Assembly (NCBI RefSeq): GCF_024614185.1
Contig: NZ_JAHTLF010000003.1
Span: 186,001 to 250,000 of the forward strand
Direction of reading: 5' to 3'
Length of the DNA stretch: 64,000 bases
Origin: Nocardioides carbamazepini
GTDB taxonomy: Bacteria > Actinomycetota > Actinomycetes > Propionibacteriales > Nocardioidaceae
How positions within the stretch are numbered: the first letter of the stretch is position 1; each line of letters opens with the position of its first letter. The notes beneath the pieces are model-generated. The model was given only the letters and a program-made list of their open reading frames with translations. It made no database searches and was not told the DNA's origin. Position numbers and translations under genes: made by a program. This document shows, piece after piece, positions 16,359-24,969 of the stretch.

Positions 16359-16510
16359 ACGTTACACCTCCCGGTTCGGATGCGGCCGACCGTAGCCGAG
16401 AAGGCCGACGCCGCGCCCGCGCCCGCCGCGGACCTGTGGACGACCCCGGTTCGGACATCACCTGTGGATGCGCGGGCGACCGTGTCGGGCGGCGCTGGTA
16501 GACACGGGAC

Positions 16511-18667
16511 ATGGACACCCAGGCCCCGACCGACGCAGCCGTCCGCGAACGCGCGGAGGAGCACCTCCGCGCACTGGTGGGCCGCGCCGACGCGACCTTG
16601 TACGACGACCAGTGGGCCGCGATCGCCGCGCTGGTCGTCGAGCGGCGCCGTGCCCTCGTCGTCCAGCGCACCGGGTGGGGCAAGTCGGCGGTCTACTTCG
16701 TGGCCACCCTGCTGCTGCGCGAGCGGGGCAGCGGTCCGACGGTCATCATCTCGCCGCTGCTGGCACTGATGCGCAACCAGATCGCCGCCGCGGAGCGGGC
16801 CGGCATCCGCGCGGTCACCGTCAACTCCACCAACATGGAGCAGTGGGAGGAGGTGCACCGCGCCATCGCGGCCGGCGAGGTCGACGTGTTGCTGGTCAGT
16901 CCCGAGCGCCTCAACAACCCCGGCTTCCGCGACGAGGTTCTCCCGCGGCTGGCGGCGACGTGCGGCCTGCTGGTGGTCGACGAAGCGCACTGCATCTCCG
17001 ACTGGGGCCACGACTTCCGGCCCGACTACCGCCGGATCCGAACCCTGCTGCGCGACCTGCCCGACGGCATCCCGGTCCTGGCCACCACGGCCACCGCCAA
17101 CCAGCGCGTCACCGACGACGTGGCTGAGCAGCTCAACGCTGCTGAGTCCGGCAGCGGTGACACCCTGGTGTTGCGGGGCAGCCTGGACCGGTCGTCGCTT
17201 CGCCTGGGCGTCGTCCGGCTGACGACCGCCGAGCAGCGGCTGGCCTGGCTCGCCGACCATCTGGCGGAGCAGCCCGGCAGCGGCATCGTCTACTGCCTGA
17301 CCGTGGCGGCGACCCAGGAGGTCGCCGACTACCTCCGCTCCCGCGGGCACCGGGTGGCCGCCTACTCCGGCCAGACGGAGCAGACCGAGCGGCTGGCGCT
17401 CGAGCAGGCCCTCGTGGACGGTGAGGTCAAGGCGCTGGTGGCGACCAGCGCGCTCGGGATGGGCTTCGACGCCGCGCTCGGCTTTGTGGTCAACCTGGGG
17501 GCTCCGAACAGCCCGGTCGCCTACTACCAACAGGTCGGCCGCGCCGGCCGCGGTTCGGTCGACGACGCCACCGTCGTCCTGCTGCCGGCCACGGAGGACC
17601 GCGACATCTGGGCCTACTTCGCCTCACTCGCGTTCCCGCGCGAGGAGCTGGTCCGAGAGACCTTGACCGTGCTGGCCGAGGAGGGCCGCACGATGAGCAC
17701 GGCCGCGCTCGAACCACGGGTCGACCTGTCCCGCAACCGGCTCGAGACGATGCTCAAGGTGCTCGACGTCGACGGTGCCGTCCGCCGGGTCCGCGGCGGT
17801 TGGGAGGCCACCGGCCGGCCGTGGGACTACGACGCCGAACGCTATGCGCGGGTCGCGTCGGCCCGCCAGTCCGAGCAGCAGGCGATGGTCGACTACCTCT
17901 CCTCCGACGTGTGCCGGATGCGCTACCTGCGCCGCCAGCTCGACGACCCGGCGGTGCTGGCCGATCCCGACTGGCGCTGCGGGCGCTGCGACAACTGCGG
18001 GGGGCTCCGCCTGTCCACGGACGTGTCCGCGGCTGCGGTCGAGGAGGCGGCCGACCGGATCGCCCGGCCCGGTGTGCCGATCGAGCCGCGCAAGCTGTGG
18101 CCGACCGGCCTGGCGGCGATCGGCGTCAGCCGGTCCGGGCGTATCAAGCAGCCCGCCGAGGAGGGCCGGGCGATCGCCCGGCTGACCGATCTTGGCCACG
18201 GCGCGGCGCTGCGGGGGTTGTTCGCGCTCCCGACCGACCCGACCACCGGCGGGCAGGACGGTCCGGTGCCCGACACGCTGGCCCGGGCGATGGTCACGAT
18301 GCTGCAGGACTGGCAGCCCCAGGTCGACGCGATCGTGGTCGCCGAGTCCGAGCGCAGGCCCACGCTCACCGCTGACCTGGCCGCCGGACTGTCCCGGTTC
18401 CTGCGTGTCCCGATCGCCGGCCGGTGGGCGGTGGCCGACCCGTCGGTCGGCCCCGACCGCGGCGCCACCAACTCCGCCCAGCGGGTCGCCGCCGTGAGCC
18501 GGCGCTGCGCGCTCCGCCTCGACGATCCCGACGCGGTGCGCGACGCCCGGGTGCTGCTCGTCGATGACCGGCTGGTCACCGGCTGGTCGCTCACGCTCGG
18601 CGCGGAGGCGCTCCACGAGGCGGGGGCCGCCGCCGTGGTTCCGCTCGTGCTGGGCATCGCAGGCTAG
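16511..18667 (+). CDS. RecQ-like DNA helicase with C-terminal phosphoribosyltransferase-like domain
   Basis: A 718-residue superfamily 2 helicase. Motif I is RTGWGKS (T54-S59) with Trp where RecQ usually has Gly; motif II is DEAHCISDWGHDFRPDYR at 157-174, which is diagnostic of RecQ; motif VI is QQVGRAGR. The RecQ zinc-binding region is present (CRMRYLRRQL, then CGRCDNCGG). In place of the HRDC domain the last 150 residues end in VLLVDDRLVTGWS at about 681-693, the PRPP-loop pattern of type I phosphoribosyltransferases. Such helicase-PRTase fusions occur in actinobacteria, but the role of the tail is not known. It probably acts in recombination or replication-fork repair. ATG 16511 lacks a clear ribosome site. 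Confidence 0.9.
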   Translation: MDTQAPTDAAVRERAEEHLRALVGRADATLYDDQWAAIAALVVERRRALVVQRTGWGKSAVYFVATLLLRERGSGPTVIISPLLALMRNQIAAAERAGIRAVTVNSTNMEQWEEVHRAIAAGEVDVLLVSPERLNNPGFRDEVLPRLAATCGLLVVDEAHCISDWGHDFRPDYRRIRTLLRDLPDGIPVLATTATANQRVTDDVAEQLNAAESGSGDTLVLRGSLDRSSLRLGVVRLTTAEQRLAWLADHLAEQPGSGIVYCLTVAATQEVADYLRSRGHRVAAYSGQTEQTERLALEQALVDGEVKALVATSALGMGFDAALGFVVNLGAPNSPVAYYQQVGRAGRGSVDDATVVLLPATEDRDIWAYFASLAFPREELVRETLTVLAEEGRTMSTAALEPRVDLSRNRLETMLKVLDVDGAVRRVRGGWEATGRPWDYDAERYARVASARQSEQQAMVDYLSSDVCRMRYLRRQLDDPAVLADPDWRCGRCDNCGGLRLSTDVSAAAVEEAADRIARPGVPIEPRKLWPTGLAAIGVSRSGRIKQPAEEGRAIARLTDLGHGAALRGLFALPTDPTTGGQDGPVPDTLARAMVTMLQDWQPQVDAIVVAESERRPTLTADLAAGLSRFLRVPIAGRWAVADPSVGPDRGATNSAQRVAAVSRRCALRLDDPDAVRDARVLLVDDRLVTGWSLTLGAEALHEAGAAAVVPLVLGIAG

Positions 18668-18716
18668 GTGCCCGCCATCCCGGCGCCCTCCCGGCGCCGT
18701 GCCGGCGCAGGGGACC

Positions 18717-18786
18717 TGTAACTACCTGTCCTTGCCCCTACCTGATCGGTAGACCGGTACGGCAGAGGTAAGGACAGGTAGTTACA
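18717..18786. repeat. Long inverted repeat with 17-bp perfect arms
   Basis: TGTAACTACCTGTCCTT at 18717-18733 is matched by its exact complement at 18770-18786, with 36 bp between. Inside lie further paired pieces (CTACC and GGTAG). It stands 49 bp after the helicase stop and 63 bp before the next start. There is no T-run, so it may be a terminator of the hairpin-only kind, a protein-binding site, or the ends of a tiny mobile element; no target duplication is seen. Confidence 0.9.
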
Positions 18787-18836
18787 GCGCGGCGCTGAGC
18801 GTCGCTCGCCTGCACGTTCCCCGGGCTCTGCTCATC

Positions 18837-18842
18837 TAGAGT
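18837..18842 (+). promoter_or_regulatory. -10 hexamer, leaderless promoter
   Basis: TAGAGT ends 7 bp before ATG 18850 and fits the leaderless arrangement seen for many genes in this window. Confidence 0.5.
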
Positions 18843-18849
18843 CGAAAGC

Positions 18850-20109
18850 ATGACCGACGACGCTCCCGCGAACGGCACTCCCGAGCACCCCGTCGGCGGA
18901 CCGCCGCCGGCACCGACCACCGGCCCGGCCACCGGCCCGGCCACCGGCCCGGCCACCGGCCCGGCCACCGGCCCGGGCGCCTCTCCGGACGCCCCTCCCG
19001 GCACCGCCATGACGCCACCCGCCGGGGCGATCGTCACCGATCCCGACCCCGCCACGGACGACCGCGGCGCCGGCAGCGTTCCCCCGCCACCGGTCGGAAC
19101 CGGCCACCCGGATCCGATCGAGCCGGAGTTCCCCACCCGCGCGACCCGGGCGGGCAGCGCCGGAGGCGTGGTCGCGCTGGGGACCGGCCTGCTCGGTGCC
19201 GCGGTGGTCATCGCCGCCGTCCGGGCCCGCGACGACGGGGATCTCGACTGGTCCAACTACGGCGTCGGGCTGGGCGCCACCGCCGTGCTGCTCGTGATCG
19301 CCGTCCTCGGCGCGCTCGCGGACCGCCGTGCCGGCGGCCGCGCCCGGGAGGAGGTCGTCACCTGGCCGGGCGTCGTCGGGATCGGCGCCACCGCGCTGAT
19401 GATCGGCGTCGGGATCAACCGTGACGACGACTGGGTCGCCTACCTCATCGGCGGCACCATGGTCGCGCTCGCCGTGATCGGCTACCTCGCGGCCCGGCGG
19501 GCCGCCTTCGTCGTCGTCGCGATCCTCGGCCTCGCCCTGGTCTACGGCGTCGCGTTCGACAGCGTGGTCGCCGACAGCATCGGTGACGGCCATCCGCAGG
19601 TCACCGCCGCGGTCCTCGTGGCCGTCTTCGTCGTCGTCGTCACCCTCCTCGGCTGGGCCCTGCCCAGCCGGGCCGTCTCCGGCGTCGCGGTCGGGGCGTT
19701 CGGCCTCGTCGGCTTCCTCGGGATCCTCGCGTCCTTCGCCGTCATGCGCTTCTTCGCCGGGGTCTTCGGCGGGATGTCGATGATGCTCGACCGCGAGACG
19801 GGAGACGTGACCTCCGTGCTGGCTGCCGGCGGCGGCTTCGAGGAGTCCGACGTGTGGTGGGTGGTCGCCCTCGGCGGCCTGCTCGCCGTGCTGTGGGCGC
19901 TGGCCGCCGCGGTGTCCAACCACTCCGGCTTCTCGCTGCTCGCCATCGCGATGCCGGCGCTCGGCGTCCCCCTCGCGTCGGTGGCGCTGGCGGCCGAGCA
20001 CCCGACCCGGTGGGCCGCGGTCGTCGCCGCGTCCGGCGGGGTCCTGCTGCTCGGCGGCGTCTTCCTCGCTCGGCTGCGCGGACGTCGTACGAGCAGTCCC
20101 CAGGGGTAG
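18850..20109 (+). CDS. Polytopic membrane protein with proline-rich N-terminal repeats
   Basis: A 419-residue protein of unknown function. The first 100 residues are a disordered Pro/Gly/Thr/Ala region that contains four to five TGPA repeats, encoded by a 12-bp tandem repeat at 18919-18966. The rest holds about nine hydrophobic segments (for example GGVVALGTGLLGAAVVIAAV, LGATAVLLVIAVLGAL, AAFVVVAILGLALVYGV, AAVLVAVFVVVVTLLGWAL), indicating an integral membrane protein with a cytoplasmic disordered tail. The repeat number is likely to vary between strains. It stands alone between the helicase and SNF2 genes. Confidence 0.78.
   Translation: MTDDAPANGTPEHPVGGPPPAPTTGPATGPATGPATGPATGPGASPDAPPGTAMTPPAGAIVTDPDPATDDRGAGSVPPPPVGTGHPDPIEPEFPTRATRAGSAGGVVALGTGLLGAAVVIAAVRARDDGDLDWSNYGVGLGATAVLLVIAVLGALADRRAGGRAREEVVTWPGVVGIGATALMIGVGINRDDDWVAYLIGGTMVALAVIGYLAARRAAFVVVAILGLALVYGVAFDSVVADSIGDGHPQVTAAVLVAVFVVVVTLLGWALPSRAVSGVAVGAFGLVGFLGILASFAVMRFFAGVFGGMSMMLDRETGDVTSVLAAGGGFEESDVWWVVALGGLLAVLWALAAAVSNHSGFSLLAIAMPALGVPLASVALAAEHPTRWAAVVAASGGVLLLGGVFLARLRGRRTSSPQG
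18919..18966. repeat. 12-bp coding tandem repeat (TGPA units)
   Basis: ACCGGCCCGGCC is repeated four times exactly, with a partial fifth unit. It keeps the reading frame and encodes the TGPA repeats of the membrane protein. Confidence 0.9.
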
Positions 20110-20132
20110 GCGGCCGAGTAGGGGCTCCGGGC

Positions 20133-20138
20133 TAGGTT
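20133..20138 (+). promoter_or_regulatory. -10 hexamer, leaderless promoter for the SNF2/SWIM pair
   Basis: TAGGTT ends 6 bp before GTG 20145. No ribosome-binding site is seen. Confidence 0.55.
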
Positions 20139-20144
20139 CCCCCT

Positions 20145-22913
20145 GTGAGCTTCGTTCCCGTCACCGGACCCGCGACCTTCCGGGCCGGTGACCCGGCGAC
20201 GATCGAGTTCACCGATGCCGCGGGGGCACGCCGGGTGGCGCTGCCCGTCAGCGCGGCGCTGCCCGTCCTGAGCCGGTCGCGTGCCGACGACGACGCCCAT
20301 CCCAGTGTCCAGCTGCTCAGCGGTGCGGCGCTGCTCGGGCTGCGCCTCGTGGCCGCCGGCAAGGTCGCGCCCGACGCCGCCGGCCGGGCCTGGCGGGTCG
20401 ACGGGCTGGAGCCGCGCGATCAGGACGCGGTCGAGCGCCTCGCCCTCGCCCGCGCGTACGACGACCTGCCGGCCGCCGATGCCGCCGGCCTGGTCCGCGG
20501 GATGCTGGACGCGGTCGCGGACACGCTTCCGCGCGCGGCACCCAGCGGCCGTCGTGCCGCTGGCCCCGAGGCGCCGGCGCCTGCCGGCCCGGGGCGAGCG
20601 GAGGACTTCGCCGACCGGGTCCGGCACCGCCTGGCGGTGCGCCGCGACCGACGGCCCGACCGGGGCGCGGACGACGCCGTGCTGCCGGAGCTGGTGCGGG
20701 TCTCGCTCCGGGTCGAGGCCGACGAGGAGGAGCTCCTCGCCGGCACGGTCCGGGTGGTGCTCCAGGTCCACGACGAGCGTGACCCGTTGCACGTCCGCGA
20801 CGCGGCCCTGCTGTGGACCGGCGGGCCGGCCGAGCACGGCTTCGGCAGCCGGGCGCGGGTGCATGCCAGCATCGCGCTCCGGGCCGCGGCGGACGCGTGG
20901 CCGGTGCTCGACCGACTGCTCGCCCTGGCGGTGCCCGACCAGCTCACCCTCGACGGAGCAGAGATCGGCAGCCTGCTCGACCACGTGGGCGCCTTGCGCG
21001 ACACCCGCGTCGACGTGCACTGGCCACGCTCCCTCGGCCCGGACCTGACCACGCGTGCCGTGCTCGACCAGCGCCCCGCGGGGGAGGGGCGCTCCCTCGA
21101 GCTGCCGCTGCAGGACAGCCCCTTCTCGACGGACGGCCTGTTCTCCTTCTCGTGGCAGGTCTCCTTGCACGGCGAGGCGCTCACCGTCGACGAGATGGCC
21201 GAGCTCGCCCACGCCGCGAGCCCGGTCATCCGGCTGCGCGGCGCATGGACCGTGGTCGACCCGACCACCGCCGCGCGGGCCCGTCGGCGGCTGATCCGCA
21301 AGGCCACCGGTGCGCAGGCGCTGGCCGCCGCGCTCACCGGCGTCACCGAGCTGCCTGCCACGGGAGAAGTGCCCCGGGCGAGCGCCGAGGTCGTCGTCGG
21401 CGCCAGCCTGCTGCAGGTCCGCGAGCAGCTGCTCGGGGCGGCGACCCGGGCGCCGCTCGCCGAGCCGGCGGGCCTGGCCGCCCGGCTGCGCGACTACCAG
21501 CGGCACGGGCTGACCTGGCTCGCGGACCTGACCGGGCTCGGGCTCGGCGCCTGCCTCGCCGACGACATGGGCCTGGGCAAGACGGTCACCCTGATCGCCC
21601 TCCACCTGCACCGACTCGAGGACGGTCTCTCCCACGGCGGCCCGACCCTCGTCGTCTGTCCGGCCAGCCTCCTCGGCAACTGGGAGGCCGAGATCGAGCG
21701 GTTCGCGCCCGGCATATCCGTCCGTCGCTTCCACGGCGGCGCGCGCTCCCTCGACGGCCTGCGCGGCGGGTTCGTGCTGACCACCTACGGCACGCTGCGG
21801 CGCGACATCGACACCCTCGCCGGGCTCACCTGGGACCTCGTGGTCGCCGACGAGGCCCAGCACGTCAAGAACTCCCGTACGTCGACCGCGCGGGCGTTGC
21901 GCCGACTGACGAGCCGGGCGCGGGTCGCGCTGACGGGCACTCCGGTCGAGAACGACCTGACCGAGCTGTGGTCGATCCTCGACTGGTGCGTCCCCGGCCT
22001 CCTCGGCAGCCGCCAGGCGTTCCGCCGGGTGTGGGGTGCGCCGATCGAGTCCGGGGCGGAGCCCACGAAGGCCCGCCAGTTCGCCGATCTGATCGGCCCC
22101 TTCCTGCTGCGCCGCCGCAAGTCGGACCCGGGGATCGCGCCGGAGCTGCCGCCGAAGACGGAGACCGATCACCTGCTCGGCCTGACCCGGGAGCAGGTGG
22201 TTCTCTACGAGGCGTTCGTCAAGGACACCATGCAGCGGATCGAACGGGCCGACGAGGAGACCAGGCGTGGTCTGGTGCTCGCGCTGCTGACCGGGCTCAA
22301 GCAGATCTGCAACCACCCGGCGCAGTTCCTCAAGCAGTCCGGCGCGATCCGGCTCACGGGCCGCTCCGAGAAGCTGGAGCTGCTCGAGGAGCTGGTCGCG
22401 ACCGTGCTCGCCGAGGGTGGGGCGGTCCTCGTGTTCACGCAGTACGTCGCCATGGCGCGGCTCGTCGAGCAGCACCTCACCGCGCTCGGGGTGCCCCACC
22501 AGTTCCTGCACGGCGGCACGCCCGTCGCTCAGCGCGAGGCGATGGTGCGCCGGTTCCAGGCCCCTGACGACGCCGGTGTGCCGGTGTTCCTGCTCTCGCT
22601 CAAGGCCGGTGGCACCGGGCTCAACCTCACGCGCGCCGACCACGTCGTCCACTTCGACCGCTGGTGGAACCCGGCGGTGGAGGAGCAGGCGACCGACCGC
22701 GCGTACCGGATCGGACAGACCCGGCCGGTCCAGGTGCACCGGATGGTCACCCGCGGCACCATCGAGGAGCGGGTCGCCCAGCTCCTGGACCGCAAGCGCC
22801 GGCTCGCCGACGCCGTCCTCGCCCGCGGCGACGCCGCGTTGACCGAGCTCAGCGACGAGGAGCTGCGCGACCTGGTCACCCTGCGCCGCGAGGCCCGGAG
22901 GGCCACCGGCTGA
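20145..22913 (+). CDS. SNF2-family DEAD/H-box ATPase
   Basis: A 922-residue Swi2/Snf2-type ATPase. The N-terminal 440 residues form the bacterial SNF2-associated region. The motor has motif I DDMGLGKT (about 473-480), motif Ia VVCPASLLGNWEAE, motif II DEAQHVKN (about 569) and the C-terminal helicase half with LSLKAGGTGLNLT, ATDRAYRIGQ and QVHRMVTRGTIEER. Such proteins translocate on double-stranded DNA without unwinding it and are linked to repair, transcription recycling or defence in bacteria. The stop overlaps the next start (TGATG), pairing it with a SWIM-finger protein, an association seen in many actinobacteria. Confidence 0.93.
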   Translation: MSFVPVTGPATFRAGDPATIEFTDAAGARRVALPVSAALPVLSRSRADDDAHPSVQLLSGAALLGLRLVAAGKVAPDAAGRAWRVDGLEPRDQDAVERLALARAYDDLPAADAAGLVRGMLDAVADTLPRAAPSGRRAAGPEAPAPAGPGRAEDFADRVRHRLAVRRDRRPDRGADDAVLPELVRVSLRVEADEEELLAGTVRVVLQVHDERDPLHVRDAALLWTGGPAEHGFGSRARVHASIALRAAADAWPVLDRLLALAVPDQLTLDGAEIGSLLDHVGALRDTRVDVHWPRSLGPDLTTRAVLDQRPAGEGRSLELPLQDSPFSTDGLFSFSWQVSLHGEALTVDEMAELAHAASPVIRLRGAWTVVDPTTAARARRRLIRKATGAQALAAALTGVTELPATGEVPRASAEVVVGASLLQVREQLLGAATRAPLAEPAGLAARLRDYQRHGLTWLADLTGLGLGACLADDMGLGKTVTLIALHLHRLEDGLSHGGPTLVVCPASLLGNWEAEIERFAPGISVRRFHGGARSLDGLRGGFVLTTYGTLRRDIDTLAGLTWDLVVADEAQHVKNSRTSTARALRRLTSRARVALTGTPVENDLTELWSILDWCVPGLLGSRQAFRRVWGAPIESGAEPTKARQFADLIGPFLLRRRKSDPGIAPELPPKTETDHLLGLTREQVVLYEAFVKDTMQRIERADEETRRGLVLALLTGLKQICNHPAQFLKQSGAIRLTGRSEKLELLEELVATVLAEGGAVLVFTQYVAMARLVEQHLTALGVPHQFLHGGTPVAQREAMVRRFQAPDDAGVPVFLLSLKAGGTGLNLTRADHVVHFDRWWNPAVEEQATDRAYRIGQTRPVQVHRMVTRGTIEERVAQLLDRKRRLADAVLARGDAALTELSDEELRDLVTLRREARRATG

Positions 22914-23611
22914 TGCGGACCACCTTCAGCCGCCAGACCCGGCCTGTTCGCGGGACCCGCTCGTGGTGGGGCAAGGCCTGGCAGCGCGCGGTCGAGGAGG
23001 CGGCGTACTCCGACGCGGAGCTGCGTCCCGGTCGCACCCATGCCCGCCGGGGCGACGTGGGTGCGATCAGCATCGAGCCGGGCGGCCTGCTCGCCGCCTG
23101 CCGTGACGGCGACGACGCCTGGACGGTCGAGGTCGGCATCCCGGTCCTGGACGAGGCGGCCCGGACCGCGCTCGTCGAGGTCGTCGCCGCGGAGTCCGGC
23201 CGGATCGCCGAGCTGCTCGCGGGCAACCTCCCGCACGACCTCGTCGAGCACGCGGAGGAGGTCGGCGTCGAGCTGCTGCCGTTCGGCGGCGAGCTGACCG
23301 CGACCTGCACCTGCCCCCACTACCTCGACCCGTGTCCGCATGCCGTCGCGGTCCTGATCCAGGCCGGCTGGCTGGTCGACACCGATCCGCTGGTGCTGTT
23401 CGCGCTGCGCGGCGTCGACCGGGACCTGCTGCTCGCCGGCCTGCACGCGCGCACCAGCGCGCCGCCGGGATCGGGCGGATCGGACGGCGGCGGCGGGGCC
23501 ACCGCCGACCTCGCCGACGACGTCGAGCTCGTCGTCGACGCGGCGGTGCGGGCCGAGCGGCTGCTGCCGCTCTTCGAGGCGGGTGTGGAGCTGCCCGACG
23601 GGCTGGTCTGA
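22913..23611 (+). CDS. SWIM zinc-finger protein
   Basis: A 232-residue protein with a SWIM zinc finger: C132 and C134 in TCTCPHYLDP, then C141 and H143 in CPHAVAV, matching CxC...CxH. The N-terminus (RPVRGTRSWWGKAWQRAVEE) is the conserved opening of the family that accompanies SNF2 ATPases, and a Gly/Ser linker precedes the helical C-terminus. SWIM fingers bind DNA or proteins, so it may be the targeting partner of the upstream ATPase. Translation is coupled to that gene by a one-base overlap, which also decides the start. Confidence 0.9.
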   Translation: MRTTFSRQTRPVRGTRSWWGKAWQRAVEEAAYSDAELRPGRTHARRGDVGAISIEPGGLLAACRDGDDAWTVEVGIPVLDEAARTALVEVVAAESGRIAELLAGNLPHDLVEHAEEVGVELLPFGGELTATCTCPHYLDPCPHAVAVLIQAGWLVDTDPLVLFALRGVDRDLLLAGLHARTSAPPGSGGSDGGGGATADLADDVELVVDAAVRAERLLPLFEAGVELPDGLV

Positions 23612-23620
23612 CCGCCCCGG

Positions 23621-24199
23621 TCAGTCGACCAGCTCGGCGGGCGTGATGGTGACGGGGAACGGCAGCTCGGCCGTCCAGGACTCCTTGCCGGTGACGTCGG
23701 CGACCTCGACGTACTCACCGTCGCGCAGCTCCCAGGCGATCAGGCGCAGCTTGACCGGGTCGATCACCCAGTACGACGTGACGCCCGCGCGCTCGTAGCG
23801 CTTGAACTTGGTGTTGAGGTCGTACAGGGCGGTGCTCGGCGAGAGCACCTCGACGACCAGCAGTGGTGCGCCCTCGACGTAGCCGTGGGCGGCCGTGGGC
23901 CCCTTGGGGATGACGATGACGTCGGGCTGTACCGCCGTGTCTTCGCTGAGGATGTCGAAGGGTGCGGTCAGCACCTCCGCGCCGGGAGGCTCCGCCGCCA
24001 GGAGCAGACCGATCAGGCGCACGACAGCCCGTTGGTGGGGGCGACTGGGACTGGGCATCTCGATCAGCACGCCATCGATGAGCTCATATCGGATGCGTTC
24101 ATCGCACAGCTCCGCCACGTCGAGCGCGGTCAGCGCGCGGCCGACGGGGATTCCCGCGAGCAGGTCCGCGCCAGGCGACAGACTGGTCATGACTCCCAT
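23621..24199 (-). CDS. Uma2-family (DUF820) endonuclease-like protein
   Basis: A 192-residue protein of the Uma2/DUF820 family, which has the PD-(D/E)XK nuclease fold. The active-site residues are visible in QPDVIVI, LVVEVLSPST and the Lys/Tyr helix KFKRYERAGV, followed by SYWVIDP. The family is abundant in cyanobacteria and actinobacteria; its biological role is unsettled, though some members sit in mobile or defence regions. It is convergent with the SWIM gene, 9 bp apart. ATG 24199 has GAGG 4 bp ahead; ATG 24190 is the alternative start. Confidence 0.88.
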   Translation of the reverse strand: MGVMTSLSPGADLLAGIPVGRALTALDVAELCDERIRYELIDGVLIEMPSPSRPHQRAVVRLIGLLLAAEPPGAEVLTAPFDILSEDTAVQPDVIVIPKGPTAAHGYVEGAPLLVVEVLSPSTALYDLNTKFKRYERAGVTSYWVIDPVKLRLIAWELRDGEYVEVADVTGKESWTAELPFPVTITPAELVD

Positions 24200-24307
24200 G
24201 GTGCCTCACTTCCGCGCGATTCCCGAGTGTCCTCACGCCGTTCATCGTCACCGCCGCAGGTAGGCCGCGCCAGTGCGGTCAGCGTGCCTGTGGAGAACCG
24301 CCCGCCG

Positions 24308-24901
24308 TCACGCGAGCGGGCGGGCCAGGGCGTCGAGATGGTCGTCGAGCGACCGGGTGGCCGCGCGGCGGAGCCGGGGGTCGCGCATCGTGTGCAGTGC
24401 CAGCCCGTCGAGCAGCGCGTGGAGTGTCGTGGTCTCCCGTCCCAGATGGCGATCGGCAGCGACCTGGCCGGCATCGCGGAGGTCGGTGAGGCAGCGCAGG
24501 CACAGCCCGCGGATCGCCTCCTGGGCATCGTCGGCCAGTGCGGTCAGCTCCGCGTGCCGCGGGCCCTCGGCCAGCAGGGCGAGGTGGACGTGCATCTCGA
24601 CGGTGCGCTCGTCGTCGAGGGGGAGCAGCTCACGCAGGGCCGCGACCGCCCGGCGGCGCGGGTCCCGCACCTGGCCGTGGCGAGCGACGCGCGCGGCGGC
24701 ACGCTCATGGGCCAGGCGCATGGCGAAGGCGAGGAGCTCGGCCTTGGTCGGGAAGCTGTGTCGCAGCGAGCCGAGCACGAGGCCGGCCTCGGCGGCGACG
24801 GTCCGCAACGACACGGCGCCGACGCCCTCGCGGAGCACCAGCCGCCACACCGCCTCGCCGATCCGTTGCCGCCGCTCCTCGTGGTCGATCGTTCGCGGCA
24901 T
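24308..24901 (-). CDS. TetR-family repressor of the adjacent membrane-protein gene
   Basis: A 197-residue TetR-type regulator. The N-terminal helix-turn-helix is at residues 25-50 (GVGAVSLRTVAAEAGLVLGS, then LRHSFPTKAELLAFAM), with a divergent ligand-binding C-terminal domain. It is transcribed away from the membrane-protein gene at 24970. Two matching palindromes lie in the 68-bp gap (24912-24927 and 24940-24955), so it very probably represses both genes. Its own promoter looks leaderless: TAATGT (24908-24913 on the minus strand) ends 6 bp before the ATG and touches the first operator. The inducer is unknown. Confidence 0.9.
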   Translation of the reverse strand: MPRTIDHEERRQRIGEAVWRLVLREGVGAVSLRTVAAEAGLVLGSLRHSFPTKAELLAFAMRLAHERAAARVARHGQVRDPRRRAVAALRELLPLDDERTVEMHVHLALLAEGPRHAELTALADDAQEAIRGLCLRCLTDLRDAGQVAADRHLGRETTTLHALLDGLALHTMRDPRLRRAATRSLDDHLDALARPLA

Positions 24902-24911
24902 GGTCTGACAT

Positions 24912-24927
24912 TAGCACGACTGTGCTA
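24912..24927. promoter_or_regulatory. TetR operator 1
   Basis: TAGCACGACTGTGCTA is a palindrome with perfect 6-bp arms and a 4-bp centre. It overlaps the -10 region of the tetR gene (minus strand) by two bases. Confidence 0.75.
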
Positions 24928-24939
24928 CGGTCTCGGTTC

Positions 24940-24955
24940 TAGCATGCTCGTGCTA
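24940..24955. promoter_or_regulatory. TetR operator 2
   Basis: TAGCATGCTCGTGCTA is a near-perfect palindrome with the same arms as operator 1 (one mismatch), placed 28 bp away. It covers the likely -10 hexamer TAGCAT of the membrane-protein gene. Confidence 0.75.
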
Positions 24956-24969
24956 CGAAAGGAGCGATC

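Noticed and set aside
16432..16468. Repeated ACCTGTGGA words 28 bp apart before the RecQ-like gene
   Set aside because: Two 9-bp matches in this base composition could be chance, and no symmetric site or promoter element supports them.
18717..18786. Transposon with target-site duplication
   Set aside because: No matching short duplication flanks the arms, so transposition is not shown; kept only as an inverted repeat.
19542..22739. Very long open frame on the minus strand opposite the SNF2 gene
   Set aside because: It is Arg/Ala/Gly-rich without any domain, and the plus strand carries a clear SNF2 ATPase; such frames are expected at over 70% G+C.
23608..23624. Short hairpin CTGACC / GGTCAG between the SWIM and Uma2 genes
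   Set aside because: Six paired bases over two stop codons are too few to call a terminator.
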